DNA of 64,000 nucleotides from Candidatus Thorarchaeota archaeon (GTDB lineage Archaea > Asgardarchaeota > Thorarchaeia > Thorarchaeales > Thorarchaeaceae), in NCBI GenBank assembly GCA_021498125.1, contig JAIZWL010000001.1:1452676-1516675 (forward strand), read 5' to 3'. Shown piece by piece: positions 36,396-44,831 of the stretch. Under the pieces are notes generated by a model. That model saw only the letters and a program-made list of their open reading frames with translations, did no database searches and was not told the DNA's origin. Made by a program: the position numbers and the translations under genes. Numbering within the stretch: the first letter of the stretch is position 1; each line of letters opens with the position of its first letter.

Positions 36396-37238
36396 TTACA
36401 ATTTCTCTCTTCGGCCGTGTCGTAAATCCCAACGATACTTCAGGCTGTAAAAGTATTTTATATCAGGATCGTTAGAACGCCATCGATTCCATGGTCTTAG
36501 CCATTCGCTAAGGTACCCCTTGAGAAATTGTAATGGGTATGCTCTATCGAAGATTTTTTTAATTAATGACTTGAATACAAGTAACGTGTTGGTTCTGATA
36601 TATGCTGTTCGTTGTCCCATTAAGAAGGCGCCTCTACGACTAAGAAGTAATGTCGGTCGAGTAGTCTTCATGGTGAAGGACTCGTTTCCGACCAAGACCT
36701 TGAACCCATGAAGGTGTGCCTTGATGTTCCATAGGGTGTCAGGATCGAGATCCCAGTATTGCCCTCTAGTCAGCTTGATGACTTCCCAACGTACAAGTTT
36801 TCCGGTTCCACATGGCATTTTTCCGAGATATTCACCAAGCACCTGTCCGGAGAAACAGCCGATTCGCGGATCTTTCTGAAGGAGGTCTACTGCACGTTCA
36901 ATGTAGCCCTCTGGGAGTCTTGTGTCGGCATCGAGTTTAATGAGGAAGTCGAACTGATTCTTGTCAAGCCAGTCCGAGTTGAGTTCTTGCACTCTTCTAA
37001 AAGCTCGACCTTTCAAGTTCGGGCTAGGGTTTTGCTTTTTCTCGCCATAGGTGATTGAATATGGCACGTCGTATTTTTCGAGGAGGTCTACGAACACTTG
37101 TGTTGAGTTGTCTGTAGAGCCATCATCGATCAGAATCCAGTACTCGGGAGTGAGGCTCTGGGCCATTATGTTTTCCACAAGACCTGGTATGTTTTCCTCC
37201 TCGTTGAAATATTCAGTGAGTGCCATGACTCTGACCAT
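36396..37238 (-). CDS. GT2 family glycosyltransferase (tandem copy 3)
   Basis: 280 residues from ATG 37236-37238, fixed by GGAGGTGG just upstream (complement of 37243-37250). The frame is open for 38 more codons, but that part is not protein-like. GT-A motifs and the DAD triad are as in copy 2. The C-terminal part (LLLSRRGAFLMGQRTAYIRTN, KKIFDRAYPLQFLKG) is distinct. Together the three genes probably build one surface glycan with different linkages. Confidence 0.87.
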   Translation of the reverse strand: MVRVMALTEYFNEEENIPGLVENIMAQSLTPEYWILIDDGSTDNSTQVFVDLLEKYDVPYSITYGEKKQNPSPNLKGRAFRRVQELNSDWLDKNQFDFLIKLDADTRLPEGYIERAVDLLQKDPRIGCFSGQVLGEYLGKMPCGTGKLVRWEVIKLTRGQYWDLDPDTLWNIKAHLHGFKVLVGNESFTMKTTRPTLLLSRRGAFLMGQRTAYIRTNTLLVFKSLIKKIFDRAYPLQFLKGYLSEWLRPWNRWRSNDPDIKYFYSLKYRWDLRHGRREKL

Positions 37239-37240
37239 TT
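36651..37240 (-). repeat. Near-identical 590-bp segment, copy in GT2 paralogue 3
   Basis: The partner of 35381-35970. Homology stops sharply at both ends, while flanking promoter and C-terminal sequences differ, which is the pattern of gene conversion or recent partial duplication. Confidence 0.9.
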
Positions 37241-37426
37241 CTCCACCTCCTAGGGATATGTATTGGTGTCGTGTTCCAAATCGTATAGCGGATTCGTTTC
37301 TCATATGTATGATTGTATATTGTACCTTAGGTTGAATAACTAGTGTTTTCACCTAATTGATCACAATTTTAGTCACAATCTCATCGCCGTTCCGAGTCCG
37401 GACTTTAAAAATCTATGGCATAATTT

Positions 37427-37444
37427 GGCTCTGTGTGAAAAGTC
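37427..37444 (+). repeat. Left terminal inverted repeat of the IS
   Basis: 18 bp, perfect match to the reverse complement of 38421-38438. Confidence 0.9.
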
Positions 37445-37494
37445 AATGAGGTAATACAAGACTATGTGACCAGCTTGGCAGCCTCCTATGATTC

Positions 37495-38422
37495 ATGCAC
37501 TACTACTCATCATACGATGCCACCAAGGCTCGTCATTCTCAGTTCTTGCTTGATGCACGTATCAACCTTAGTACTATGCTCCCCAAACGGTCCTCCTCCT
37601 TCGGTCGCCTGCCGGACTGCCCCCTCCCCGCCCTCTTTGTCCTCTTGGGCCTCAAGTTTTATCGATTCCGGCCTCAGCTACAGGGCCTTTGTCGCCCACC
37701 TCTCGCTCATGCCTCAGGTCCTTGAGCGCCTCGGGCTGGCACGGCCCCCCTCCTATTCCATTCTGCAACAGGCACTCCGACGACTGGACACTCGCCTCCT
37801 CCATCGCATGTATCGTCTCCTTGGCAGAGCGCGACCGCCTCCACGGACCGTCGCCGTGGACTATATTCCACTGGCTTCTCCCACTCCACAGGAGGGGAGT
37901 GGTTGTCGCTGCGGTTCAAAAAGACGCTGAGACGGCGATTTACTGCACTCCACGCCGTCGTGGACACCGACACCCTCCTGGTCCTTGCAGCACGGGTCCG
38001 GTCCCGACCCGGGGGCGATGCCAGACACATGGTCGCCCTCCTTGATCAGGTCGTGGCCCCACAACTCGAACGGGTCTACGGGGACAAGGCCTACCTCTCC
38101 CGAAAGGGCGAACGTCCAGTACATCCATGACCGGGGTGCCTATCCCGCCATCGAACCCAAGAGGGGCCTGACGGGCCGGTCGCGTGGGTATCGTGGCTAT
38201 AAGGAGCTGATCAGGGAGTACCGAAGAGACCCCGAGGGCTGGAAGGCCAGACACGCCTACGGGCAGCGGAGTCTGGTCGAGACCGTCTTTGGTATGATGA
38301 AGGTGAGGTTCGGAGGCGGCCTGACCTCACGAGGATTCCGCGAACAACGACGCGAGGTCCTGCTGAAGGTGCTCCTGCACAACATCGAGCGGCTCAACTT
38401 CCTGGAGTGTGATGGGAGGTGA
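37495..38422 (+). pseudogene. IS4/IS5-type DDE transposase, three frameshifts
   Basis: Protein homology moves between frames. Frame 1 (37495 to about 37665) ends in LFVLLGLKFYRF. Frame 2 (about 37665-37860) gives SGLSYRAFVAHLSLM and PSYSILQQALRRL then TVAVD. Frame 1 again (about 37861-38105) gives LYSTGFSHSTGGEWLSLRF, LHAVVDTDTLLVLAARV and VYGDKAYLSR. Frame 2 (about 38105-38422) gives VQYIHDRGAYPAIEPKRG and the catalytic-Glu block QRSLVETVFGMMKVRF. The DDE residues are all still visible (TVAVD, VYGD, SLVE). A lost C near 37860 and an extra G near 38106 would explain two shifts; a third lies near 37665. Not functional as a single protein unless by frameshifting. Confidence 0.8.
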
Positions 38423-38438
38423 CTTTTCACACAGAGCC
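38421..38438 (-). repeat. Right terminal inverted repeat of the IS
   Basis: 18 bp, perfect inverted match to 37427-37444. Confidence 0.9.
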
Positions 38439-38508
38439 GGATATTACGGATACCTTAATTAACAGAATTCTTTTCTCTGTCTTTTGTCCGTGGAGATGTG
38501 CGACAGAC

Positions 38509-39540
38509 GTGGCAAAGAAATGGTTCATGAAGCAGTATTGGCGAATTGGCACAATCAGATCTTTACTTAGTCTAATGTTAGGAATGTTTGTACTGGGGAG
38601 TAGGTATTATCTCTATATTCCAATACTTGCGGATATGGGTCTTATTGGGGCTTTGACTCTTGGATCTTTGCTGACGCTTCTCTTTATGGGCATAGGCTGG
38701 CTCTATGACGAAAAGGCAAAGATGTGGAGTCAACAAGTGCAAGCAACTACTGAAAGAAGCCCCTATCAGTACGTTTCTAATTACAAAGGGTATGCCTTTG
38801 ATTATCCTGTATTTTATGGCTTTCTAATGGTTATGCGTGACGTCTTAAAAAAGATGAATTTGTCCACTGATGCAATTCAAGATTGTATCGTATATCTGAA
38901 CTCGTACTTTAAGCGGGGCCTTTCGAAACATGATATCAATTCAGCTCTTCCAGCCGCAAAAGAATATATCACAGCGCATCCATTTACTGGTGATATCGAG
39001 CCCCATGAAAAACCAATCAGTTTGCGTGCTAGGATCAAACTTAGTTTTCAGATTAACCTTCTTAGGTTGACATGGATACAATCATCAACGGGTCTTGTGC
39101 AGGATGTCTTAGTATTTGGGGTATCCTATGTAATTCTGCTTGTACCCTCTGCAAATCTCACTGTAGATGATGCGCTTTCCTTCGAGTATCTCGTATTAGG
39201 ACTACTCTTTATTTCTCTACCCCTCTTTCTGCTCTTGGTAACACTTGGATGGATTTATGATCGGCGCTTGCGTATTTGGTCTCCAGATATGATTGTTAAG
39301 TTCGAAAGAAATCCCTATCAGTATCTACCAGAGCCTTATCTCCATATCATGTTATTTCCAGTATATATTGCACTTTTCAATACCTTTCGGAAGGTATTTC
39401 TAAAAGAAGGATTGGATACATCCAGCATTGACAAAATACTAACGTATCTCCAACAATATGCGGCTCTAGATGTTGGGCATACGAAAGATATGCAAAAGGC
39501 AAGGGATCTTAGAAACTCGCTAGGGGTGCTTTTTGGCTGA
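38509..39540 (+). CDS. Membrane protein with two tandem ERNPYQY-type units
   Basis: About 343 residues from GTG 38509. The frame is open from 38419, but its first codons lie inside the IS and are not native. Two similar units each have a pair of hydrophobic helices, a GW(L/I)YD motif after the second helix, an aromatic-charged W, and a (E)R(S/N)PYQY(V/L) stretch followed by a soluble helix bundle: GIGWLYDEKAKMW...TERSPYQYV in unit 1, LGWIYDRRLRIW...FERNPYQYL in unit 2. The single-unit gene downstream is a clear relative. The family is not one I recognise. The IS may have displaced the original promoter. Confidence 0.65.
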   Translation: MAKKWFMKQYWRIGTIRSLLSLMLGMFVLGSRYYLYIPILADMGLIGALTLGSLLTLLFMGIGWLYDEKAKMWSQQVQATTERSPYQYVSNYKGYAFDYPVFYGFLMVMRDVLKKMNLSTDAIQDCIVYLNSYFKRGLSKHDINSALPAAKEYITAHPFTGDIEPHEKPISLRARIKLSFQINLLRLTWIQSSTGLVQDVLVFGVSYVILLVPSANLTVDDALSFEYLVLGLLFISLPLFLLLVTLGWIYDRRLRIWSPDMIVKFERNPYQYLPEPYLHIMLFPVYIALFNTFRKVFLKEGLDTSSIDKILTYLQQYAALDVGHTKDMQKARDLRNSLGVLFG

Positions 39541-39546
39541 AGCTTT

Positions 39547-40068
39547 TTGATTGAGGCGATTACATTGAAACTTAGAAAGTGGCTTATGAAACAGCAATGG
39601 CGGATTGTACAGATTCGAGGGATTTGGGGGTTGTTCTATGGGATTCTATTACTTGCTATCTCTTTCTTCAAGTATGTGCCTATATTCGCGAACATGGGTA
39701 CATTAGGGCCATTTGCATTTTCAGCGGTGCTATTAATATTTTTTATGATTCTTGGCTATATCTATGATCGTGTTTTCATTATGTGGGCACCATCGCAAGA
39801 GGTTAGTATGGAACGAAATCCATACCAGTATGTCCCGAGTCCAAAGGATCACATCTTTTGGTTTCCACTCTATGCATCTCTTTTAGAGACCGCTGAGGCA
39901 CTAGCAAAAAAGTATGATGTTGATACCAAGTATATACGGGATGCGCGAGCCTATTATGCAAAGCTGCAGAATCTTCGACCAGAGAGGAATAAGGATCTGG
40001 ATTTTGCAGTCCAACTTCGAGATGAATTTATCAAGGAGCATCCGTTTAAAAATGACATGAAGAAGTAA
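39547..40068 (+). CDS. Single-unit member of the ERNPYQY membrane family
   Basis: 173 residues. MKQQWRIVQIRGIWGLFYG leads into two hydrophobic helices, ILGYIYDRVFIMW and MERNPYQYVPSPKDHI, then a helical tail rich in charges (RPERNKDLDFAVQLRDEFIKEHPF). It matches one unit of the upstream protein in order and motifs, including the HPF near the C-terminus that also ends unit 1 there. It starts 6 nt after the upstream stop, so the two are co-transcribed. A TTG start is used. Confidence 0.65.
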   Translation: MIEAITLKLRKWLMKQQWRIVQIRGIWGLFYGILLLAISFFKYVPIFANMGTLGPFAFSAVLLIFFMILGYIYDRVFIMWAPSQEVSMERNPYQYVPSPKDHIFWFPLYASLLETAEALAKKYDVDTKYIRDARAYYAKLQNLRPERNKDLDFAVQLRDEFIKEHPFKNDMKK

Positions 40069-40084
40069 ACTTGGTCGTTGAATG

Positions 40085-41503
40085 TCACTTACTCACAGAG
40101 ATTAGTCGGTCCAAAAATGCTATTATATTTCTTACTGCATTATGACGGAAGAAGTATTCTGTATCGAATAATTTACTCTCCTTGTGTTCGTGAAGATATT
40201 CTAGTAATTCTTCAGGGGCCGATACCCTCTTTGCATATCCTGATGTTTCTAATTTGCTAAGGAATCCCACACTTGGTGCATCGATTAAAAATGTTCTCAG
40301 ACCAAATGCAAGGCCTTCAAAGAGTGCTGTGGATGAAACTCCAATTTGGATTATTGACTCTGCAAATAATTTGTATAATATTGTCCCACGGCCCTCGATA
40401 ATTTCTATGTCGGAATCAAGCAGTTCCGGATAGCGTTCTCTCCAATTGTGCCATTCACCAGGATGGAGTTTGTATATTATATTATATTCCCCATTAATTA
40501 TTTTGGAAAAATGTACTGCGAATTGTGGGATTGAATTTCCTATTCCCCACTGTGAGATAAATAATATTTGTTTCTTTTTTATTAAGTGGGCATACTTTTG
40601 CATTTGAATCTCCATATAGGGGTATCCTACACTAATTATCCGATCTTTTGGTAGTGGGAACTTGGCTGAATCACACCAATAATCCCCAAATAGGAGAAGG
40701 TAATTCGGAAATGTCCTTTTTGTGGCATGTTCTCCCTCGAATGAATATCCGAGATGCATGGGATAAATGACTCCATGTTGTAATTCCACAACTGGAATCG
40801 CGAGTTCGTTTGCGGCCTCTATTAAGTCCTCTTTGCCATAACCGACTATACAAACTATGGCTTTCGGTTTTATTCGTTTCAGCATTATATTATAGAGTGG
40901 GAGTATGGTCTTTCTTTTGAGAAGCACATTGTATATTAGATCTCTGAGATTCATTTTGACTCCGAATCGGTCATAGATTGTGACTTCAATTTGTCTAATC
41001 AATTTTCTTTCGGCAGGACTAAATCTCAGCTTGCATAGTCCAAGTCGCTTCTTGATTTCTGTAAGTAAAACGAGAAAATCCATGTATCGCATGTTTTTTG
41101 TCTTTGCAGGTGCCCGGTGCTGAAGCCTAAAATCCGGTTCAAGTAATACATAGGATCGACTAATCTTTGCAAGTATTGGATCAACGTATATGTCCCACCA
41201 GTAACCATCTTCAAACATCAGCCGTCTTGGACTGTTCACGAAGAGGATGTCTTTCTTTCTGCAGAGGAACGGATTTTTAAATATATTTACAAATGCACGA
41301 ATATAGAACAGTATGAGATTCTTGTGCGAATGCTTTGTAGCAAATGAGGTAGTGGTTTCTCCCGCGATGTTATTATAAATATAGGTATAGACTCTGAATC
41401 GTATTCTCTCCCAAAAGAAAATCCCGGTTATCCTTTTCGAGAAAAGACTCATGTCTTTCTCAAACTTTAGAAATTCTTCAGACATCTTGTCTATATCCGT
41501 CAT
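40085..41503 (-). CDS. GT-B-like surface-carbohydrate biosynthesis protein
   Basis: 472 residues. The C-terminal half shows two Rossmann-like parts with VELQHGVIYPMHLGYSFEG, then YKLHPGEWHNW and SSTALFEGLAFG, as in CDP-glycerol/polysialyl-type or capsule GT-B transferases. The N-terminal 150 residues are helical and specific. It lies at the edge of the pseudaminic-acid genes, and its likely job is to transfer the CMP- or nucleotide-activated sugar to a carrier. It does not look like PseG, which is shorter and has different motifs. The substrate is not known. Confidence 0.65.
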   Translation of the reverse strand: MTDIDKMSEEFLKFEKDMSLFSKRITGIFFWERIRFRVYTYIYNNIAGETTTSFATKHSHKNLILFYIRAFVNIFKNPFLCRKKDILFVNSPRRLMFEDGYWWDIYVDPILAKISRSYVLLEPDFRLQHRAPAKTKNMRYMDFLVLLTEIKKRLGLCKLRFSPAERKLIRQIEVTIYDRFGVKMNLRDLIYNVLLKRKTILPLYNIMLKRIKPKAIVCIVGYGKEDLIEAANELAIPVVELQHGVIYPMHLGYSFEGEHATKRTFPNYLLLFGDYWCDSAKFPLPKDRIISVGYPYMEIQMQKYAHLIKKKQILFISQWGIGNSIPQFAVHFSKIINGEYNIIYKLHPGEWHNWRERYPELLDSDIEIIEGRGTILYKLFAESIIQIGVSSTALFEGLAFGLRTFLIDAPSVGFLSKLETSGYAKRVSAPEELLEYLHEHKESKLFDTEYFFRHNAVRNIIAFLDRLISVSK

Positions 41504-41701
41504 GGATTCATATCCCTTTCCAATTCTTGGTGCTGATGCTTGTTAGGTCTATTGTTGTTTTTTTCTTAAACCCTGTTCTGTCTTTTTATTTTCTAATCCT
41601 TTCGAGTCAAAGTAGTTGTTCAAGTTTTCGCCAAGAGCCCTAGAAAAAGATTGTCTATGTCCGACGCTAATATATTATATACGGGATGCGTGTGTATCAA
41701 C

Positions 41702-42334
41702 TTACGGTGCTTGCTTTTCCAGAAGGAACATTATGTCAACATTCTCATTGTGGAGATATTTGACCATTCGTTTCTTGACCAGAATTAGATCGGGGAAGGT
41801 TTCTTGGAATACTCGAAGGAAATTATTTTTCCAGAGTCGATTCTTATGTCCCCGATATTCTATCTCCGTGCACTCATCGGCAAAATACTCGAAACACCAA
41901 ATGTATTTTCGGGAAACACGATAGATCTCTTTTATTGCGTTTTGCAAATTCTCTGGGGGAATATGAATAAGGACTCCACTAGTGAATGCAAGATTAAAGA
42001 ACCCCTCCTTGAATGGGATATCATAGATGGAACCTTCTACGATATTAAATTTTTTATTCTCACGCGCAATTTCGATTGCTTTTTTATTGATCTCGATGCC
42101 CCAGAGATTTGTAAAGCCTTGTTTTTCAAGGACCTGAAGTTGATTTCCACGGTTGCAACCTATTTCAAGAATTCTTGCGTCGTGGGGGATTCCCGTCAGA
42201 AATTCTTCATTCAATGAGGTTCGAGTTACTCCCCACTGACTTTTGTAAAACGCATCCCAGTCCCCAACGTTCCGGATGGTGTATTCGTCCCCAAAATTGC
42301 CCTCCCAAAATTTTTCCTGTTCAGTTTTTTTCAT
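41702..42334 (-). CDS. Pseudaminic acid biosynthesis-associated methylase (TIGR03587-like)
   Basis: 210 residues from ATG 42332-42334; the frame opens 162 nt earlier but that extension is not homologous. The start KKTEQEKFWEGNFGDEYTIRN is the family signature; LEIGCNRGNQLQVL is the SAM-binding motif I, and DIPFKEGFFNLAF follows. Members occur only with pseudaminic/legionaminic-acid gene sets. The methyl acceptor is unproven (possibly the sugar or a carrier). It is divergent to the amidotransferase gene, with only 106 nt between them for both promoters. Confidence 0.85.
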   Translation of the reverse strand: MKKTEQEKFWEGNFGDEYTIRNVGDWDAFYKSQWGVTRTSLNEEFLTGIPHDARILEIGCNRGNQLQVLEKQGFTNLWGIEINKKAIEIARENKKFNIVEGSIYDIPFKEGFFNLAFTSGVLIHIPPENLQNAIKEIYRVSRKYIWCFEYFADECTEIEYRGHKNRLWKNNFLRVFQETFPDLILVKKRMVKYLHNENVDIMFLLEKQAP

Positions 42335-42440
42335 TGTAGCAACCACGATTTTTGCGCTATGACGGTGAACTCGGCCAATAAACAACAATCTTATAAACTT
42401 GCCAGTATTGGGTACTCCGCATAATTGAGGTTGATTCTTC

Positions 42441-43529
42441 ATGGAACGCTGTAAGCGATGCACAATGCCTAACACACGTCCGGGATCAATTTTCAAAGAT
42501 GGTGTATGCCAAGCATGTCGTAACTATGACTTGCGTTCTACTGTTGATTGGGATAAGCGAAAACAGGAACTGCGAGAGCTGTGCGACAAGTACCGCAGTG
42601 ATGATGGAAGTTACGACTGTATTCTGCCGGTCAGTGGTGGCAAGGACTCGTATTTTCTTGCACACACTTTGGTTAAAGAGATGGATATGCATCCGCTTCT
42701 TGTTACAGTTACGGATAGTTTTACGCATACAAATGCCGGAGTTCACAACCTTCGGAATTTAATCGAAACCTTCAAACTGAACCATTATCTGTATACCATT
42801 AATCATGATCTGTTCAGAAGAGCAACACGAATTGCTTTTGAAGAAACAGGGGAATGTCTGAAATTTGTCGAATATGCAATATATACAATCCCTACACTTG
42901 TAGCTCAGAAATTTGATATTCCTCTTGTTGTTTTCGGGGAGAACTCTGCTTTTGAATATGGTTCAACCGAGACCAATTTCTATGATGCCACCCCCGTAGT
43001 ACAGGCCATGTCTGATGCCTTAGAGAAAGACCGTGACTGGTGGGTGAAGCATGGTCTGACCAGTCCTGAGGTCAGTTCTATTCAACTAGATAAGAACAAG
43101 GATCTTCCTATAGTCATATACATGAGCTACTTTATCCCTTGGAGCAGTGTTCGTAATCGTTCTGTTGCTAAGAGATATGGGTTCAGAGATCTGACTCATG
43201 AATGGATTCGTGAGGGTTACATAGAGAACTTTGAACAAATAGACTCGGTCGCCTATATGGTGCATCTTTGGATGAAATATCCGAAATTCGGTTTTCAACG
43301 AGTTTCCGATATAGCTAGTAGACGAGTACGAGAGGGGCGTCTTACACTTGAAGAAGCAAGGCGTCTTATTCGTGAGGGTGATTCAATCCTTGATCAGCGG
43401 GCACTACAAGATTATATCGACTTTCTGGGTTATACCGAGAAAGAGTTCTGGGATATTGTGGAAAAGTTCTGGAATCGGGACATTTTCGAGCAGCGCGATG
43501 GCGAATGGGTTCTGAAAACGCCTCTCTGA
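42441..43529 (+). CDS. N-acetyl sugar amidotransferase (PseA/WbpG-like)
   Basis: 362 residues. The zinc-like CKRCTMPNTRPG and CQACRNY cysteines and the ATP-pyrophosphatase loop PVSGGKDS (63-70) place it in TIGR03573, which adds an acetamidino group in pseudaminic or related sugar synthesis. It appears to need an ammonia donor (glutaminase partner) that is not recognised nearby. It leads a plus-strand run with a GT2 and PseH-like gene. Confidence 0.87.
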   Translation: MERCKRCTMPNTRPGSIFKDGVCQACRNYDLRSTVDWDKRKQELRELCDKYRSDDGSYDCILPVSGGKDSYFLAHTLVKEMDMHPLLVTVTDSFTHTNAGVHNLRNLIETFKLNHYLYTINHDLFRRATRIAFEETGECLKFVEYAIYTIPTLVAQKFDIPLVVFGENSAFEYGSTETNFYDATPVVQAMSDALEKDRDWWVKHGLTSPEVSSIQLDKNKDLPIVIYMSYFIPWSSVRNRSVAKRYGFRDLTHEWIREGYIENFEQIDSVAYMVHLWMKYPKFGFQRVSDIASRRVREGRLTLEEARRLIREGDSILDQRALQDYIDFLGYTEKEFWDIVEKFWNRDIFEQRDGEWVLKTPL

Positions 43530-43619
43530 CATTCCACAGATTCCTAGAGCATAGAACGTTAATAGGCTGGTGTATTCACTAGATATTCAATCTATGAACA
43601 ATGGGGATGTGTTTCAATC

Positions 43620-44285
43620 CTGAAACCCGCGATAACCGTCATAATTCGAACCTATAATAGTCAGAATACGATACAACGCGCTCTTGATAGTGCTATAAAT
43701 CAAACACTGTCCCCAGACCTCTATAGAATACTGGTGGTTGACGATGGCTCATCTGATCAGACACTGGATATCGTTCAGAGATACAAGAATATCGATGTTC
43801 TTCTGTGCGATCACCGGGGTGCGGTTCAAGTTCTAAATAGTGCTCTTAAGAAAGCGACCACTCCCTATTTTATATTACTTGACTCAGATGATTGTTTTGA
43901 GCCGCGTATTCTAGAGAAACAGTATAATGCACTTCTCAGGGATCCATCTATTGACTTTGTATATTGCGACTACTATGAAGTCATAAATGGGATTAAGAAG
44001 ATTGTTTCCGTCAAGGATAATCTCTTCCATACACTCGCGGCAGGCATTATGCATTCAATGAAACTTATACGGCTGCACGGGTATTATGATGAGACCTTGG
44101 TCTTCCCTGAGTACGATTTTTTGATGAAAATACTCCCCACAGCACGAGGATATCATATTCCCGAGCCATTATACACCTACTACAGAATGGATACTAGTCT
44201 GACCTCAAAAAAGGATCTTGTTCAGAAAGGTCGAAAACAATTATTTGATAGGTATGGGAAACAACTATCAATACGGGACTTTTAG
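43620..44285 (+). CDS. GT2 family glycosyltransferase with no standard start codon
   Basis: About 221 residues. The fold core begins LKPAITVIIRTYNSQNTIQRALDSAINQT, split here only by quoting: the GT-A start ITVIIRTYN, then LVVDDGSSDQT and LLDSDDCFEP. No ATG, GTG or TTG precedes the conserved strand in this frame before a stop at 43563. The nearest reasonable start is CTG 43620. An ATG at 43607 is in another frame, so a one-base deletion is the alternative. Beginning at ATG 43734 would remove strand 1 and the UDP-binding loop. Its C-terminal part has a PEYDFLMKIL acceptor-type motif. Confidence 0.75.
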   Translation: MKPAITVIIRTYNSQNTIQRALDSAINQTLSPDLYRILVVDDGSSDQTLDIVQRYKNIDVLLCDHRGAVQVLNSALKKATTPYFILLDSDDCFEPRILEKQYNALLRDPSIDFVYCDYYEVINGIKKIVSVKDNLFHTLAAGIMHSMKLIRLHGYYDETLVFPEYDFLMKILPTARGYHIPEPLYTYYRMDTSLTSKKDLVQKGRKQLFDRYGKQLSIRDF

Positions 44286-44296
44286 GAGCGAGTGAA

Positions 44297-44785
44297 TTGG
44301 AAGCGCCAAGTTTGAATGATGGATACGTTTTCTTGGATTCTGTTAAAGATGAAGATCTTGAGCTGCTTCTAGCTTGGAGATCGCATCCTGATGTGTATCG
44401 CTACTTCCATGCACAGAGTTCTCCGTTACATTGGGACGAGCATTACAAGTTCTGGACTACCCGAAAAGATCGACTTGATTGGATAATATCCGTAGACGAT
44501 GGCATACGTAAACGTAAGGTTGGGAGCGTGAATGTGTCTCACCTTTCAAGTCCCGCACCTGAGATCGGTATTTTCATTGGTGAAGTGACACTTATGGGAC
44601 ACGGAGTTGGGAAACGTTCTCTGAAGCTAGTTCTTCTTTATTTGAAATCTCAGGGATATCTCCGAGCAACAGCCAGAATTGCTGAAGGTAATATTCCGTC
44701 ACAGCGCTTATTTGGATCATTAGGCTTTGTTCGAAAAGAGAAGATCCCCGATGCGGATGCTTATCTTTACGAACTGGTCTTTTGA
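44297..44785 (+). CDS. pseH: GNAT acetyltransferase, PseH-like
   Basis: 162 residues. GNAT fold: LAWRSHPDVYRYF, then EIGIFIGEVTLMGHGVGKRSL (motif A, acetyl-CoA loop) and AEGNIPSQRLFGSLGFVRKEKI. PseH acetylates the 4-amino group of UDP-4-amino-4,6-dideoxy-AltNAc in pseudaminic-acid synthesis, and this domain is the right size and context. A TTG start at 44297 is used, 11 nt after the GT2 stop. Other GNAT substrates cannot be ruled out. Confidence 0.8.
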   Translation: MEAPSLNDGYVFLDSVKDEDLELLLAWRSHPDVYRYFHAQSSPLHWDEHYKFWTTRKDRLDWIISVDDGIRKRKVGSVNVSHLSSPAPEIGIFIGEVTLMGHGVGKRSLKLVLLYLKSQGYLRATARIAEGNIPSQRLFGSLGFVRKEKIPDADAYLYELVF

Positions 44786-44831
44786 CTTTCGCTTGTTTAT
44801 GAACCTTATTTGTCGTATGAACGGTACATGG

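Larger units (their letters stand above)
37427..38438 (+). mobile_element. IS element with perfect 18-bp terminal inverted repeats (IS4/IS5-type)
   Basis: GGCTCTGTGTGAAAAGTC at 37427-37444 is repeated in inverted form at 38421-38438. The 1012-bp interior is clearly GC-richer than the surrounding AT-rich DNA and encodes a DDE transposase. No target-site duplication is obvious (left flank ...ATAATTT, right flank GGATATT...). It sits between divergent genes, directly in front of the membrane-protein gene at 38509. Confidence 0.85.

Noticed and set aside
40085-41503. Calling the GT-B-like protein PseG
   Set aside because: PseG is about 340 residues with different motifs; this 472-residue protein has the HG...HPGEW pattern of surface-glycan transferases.
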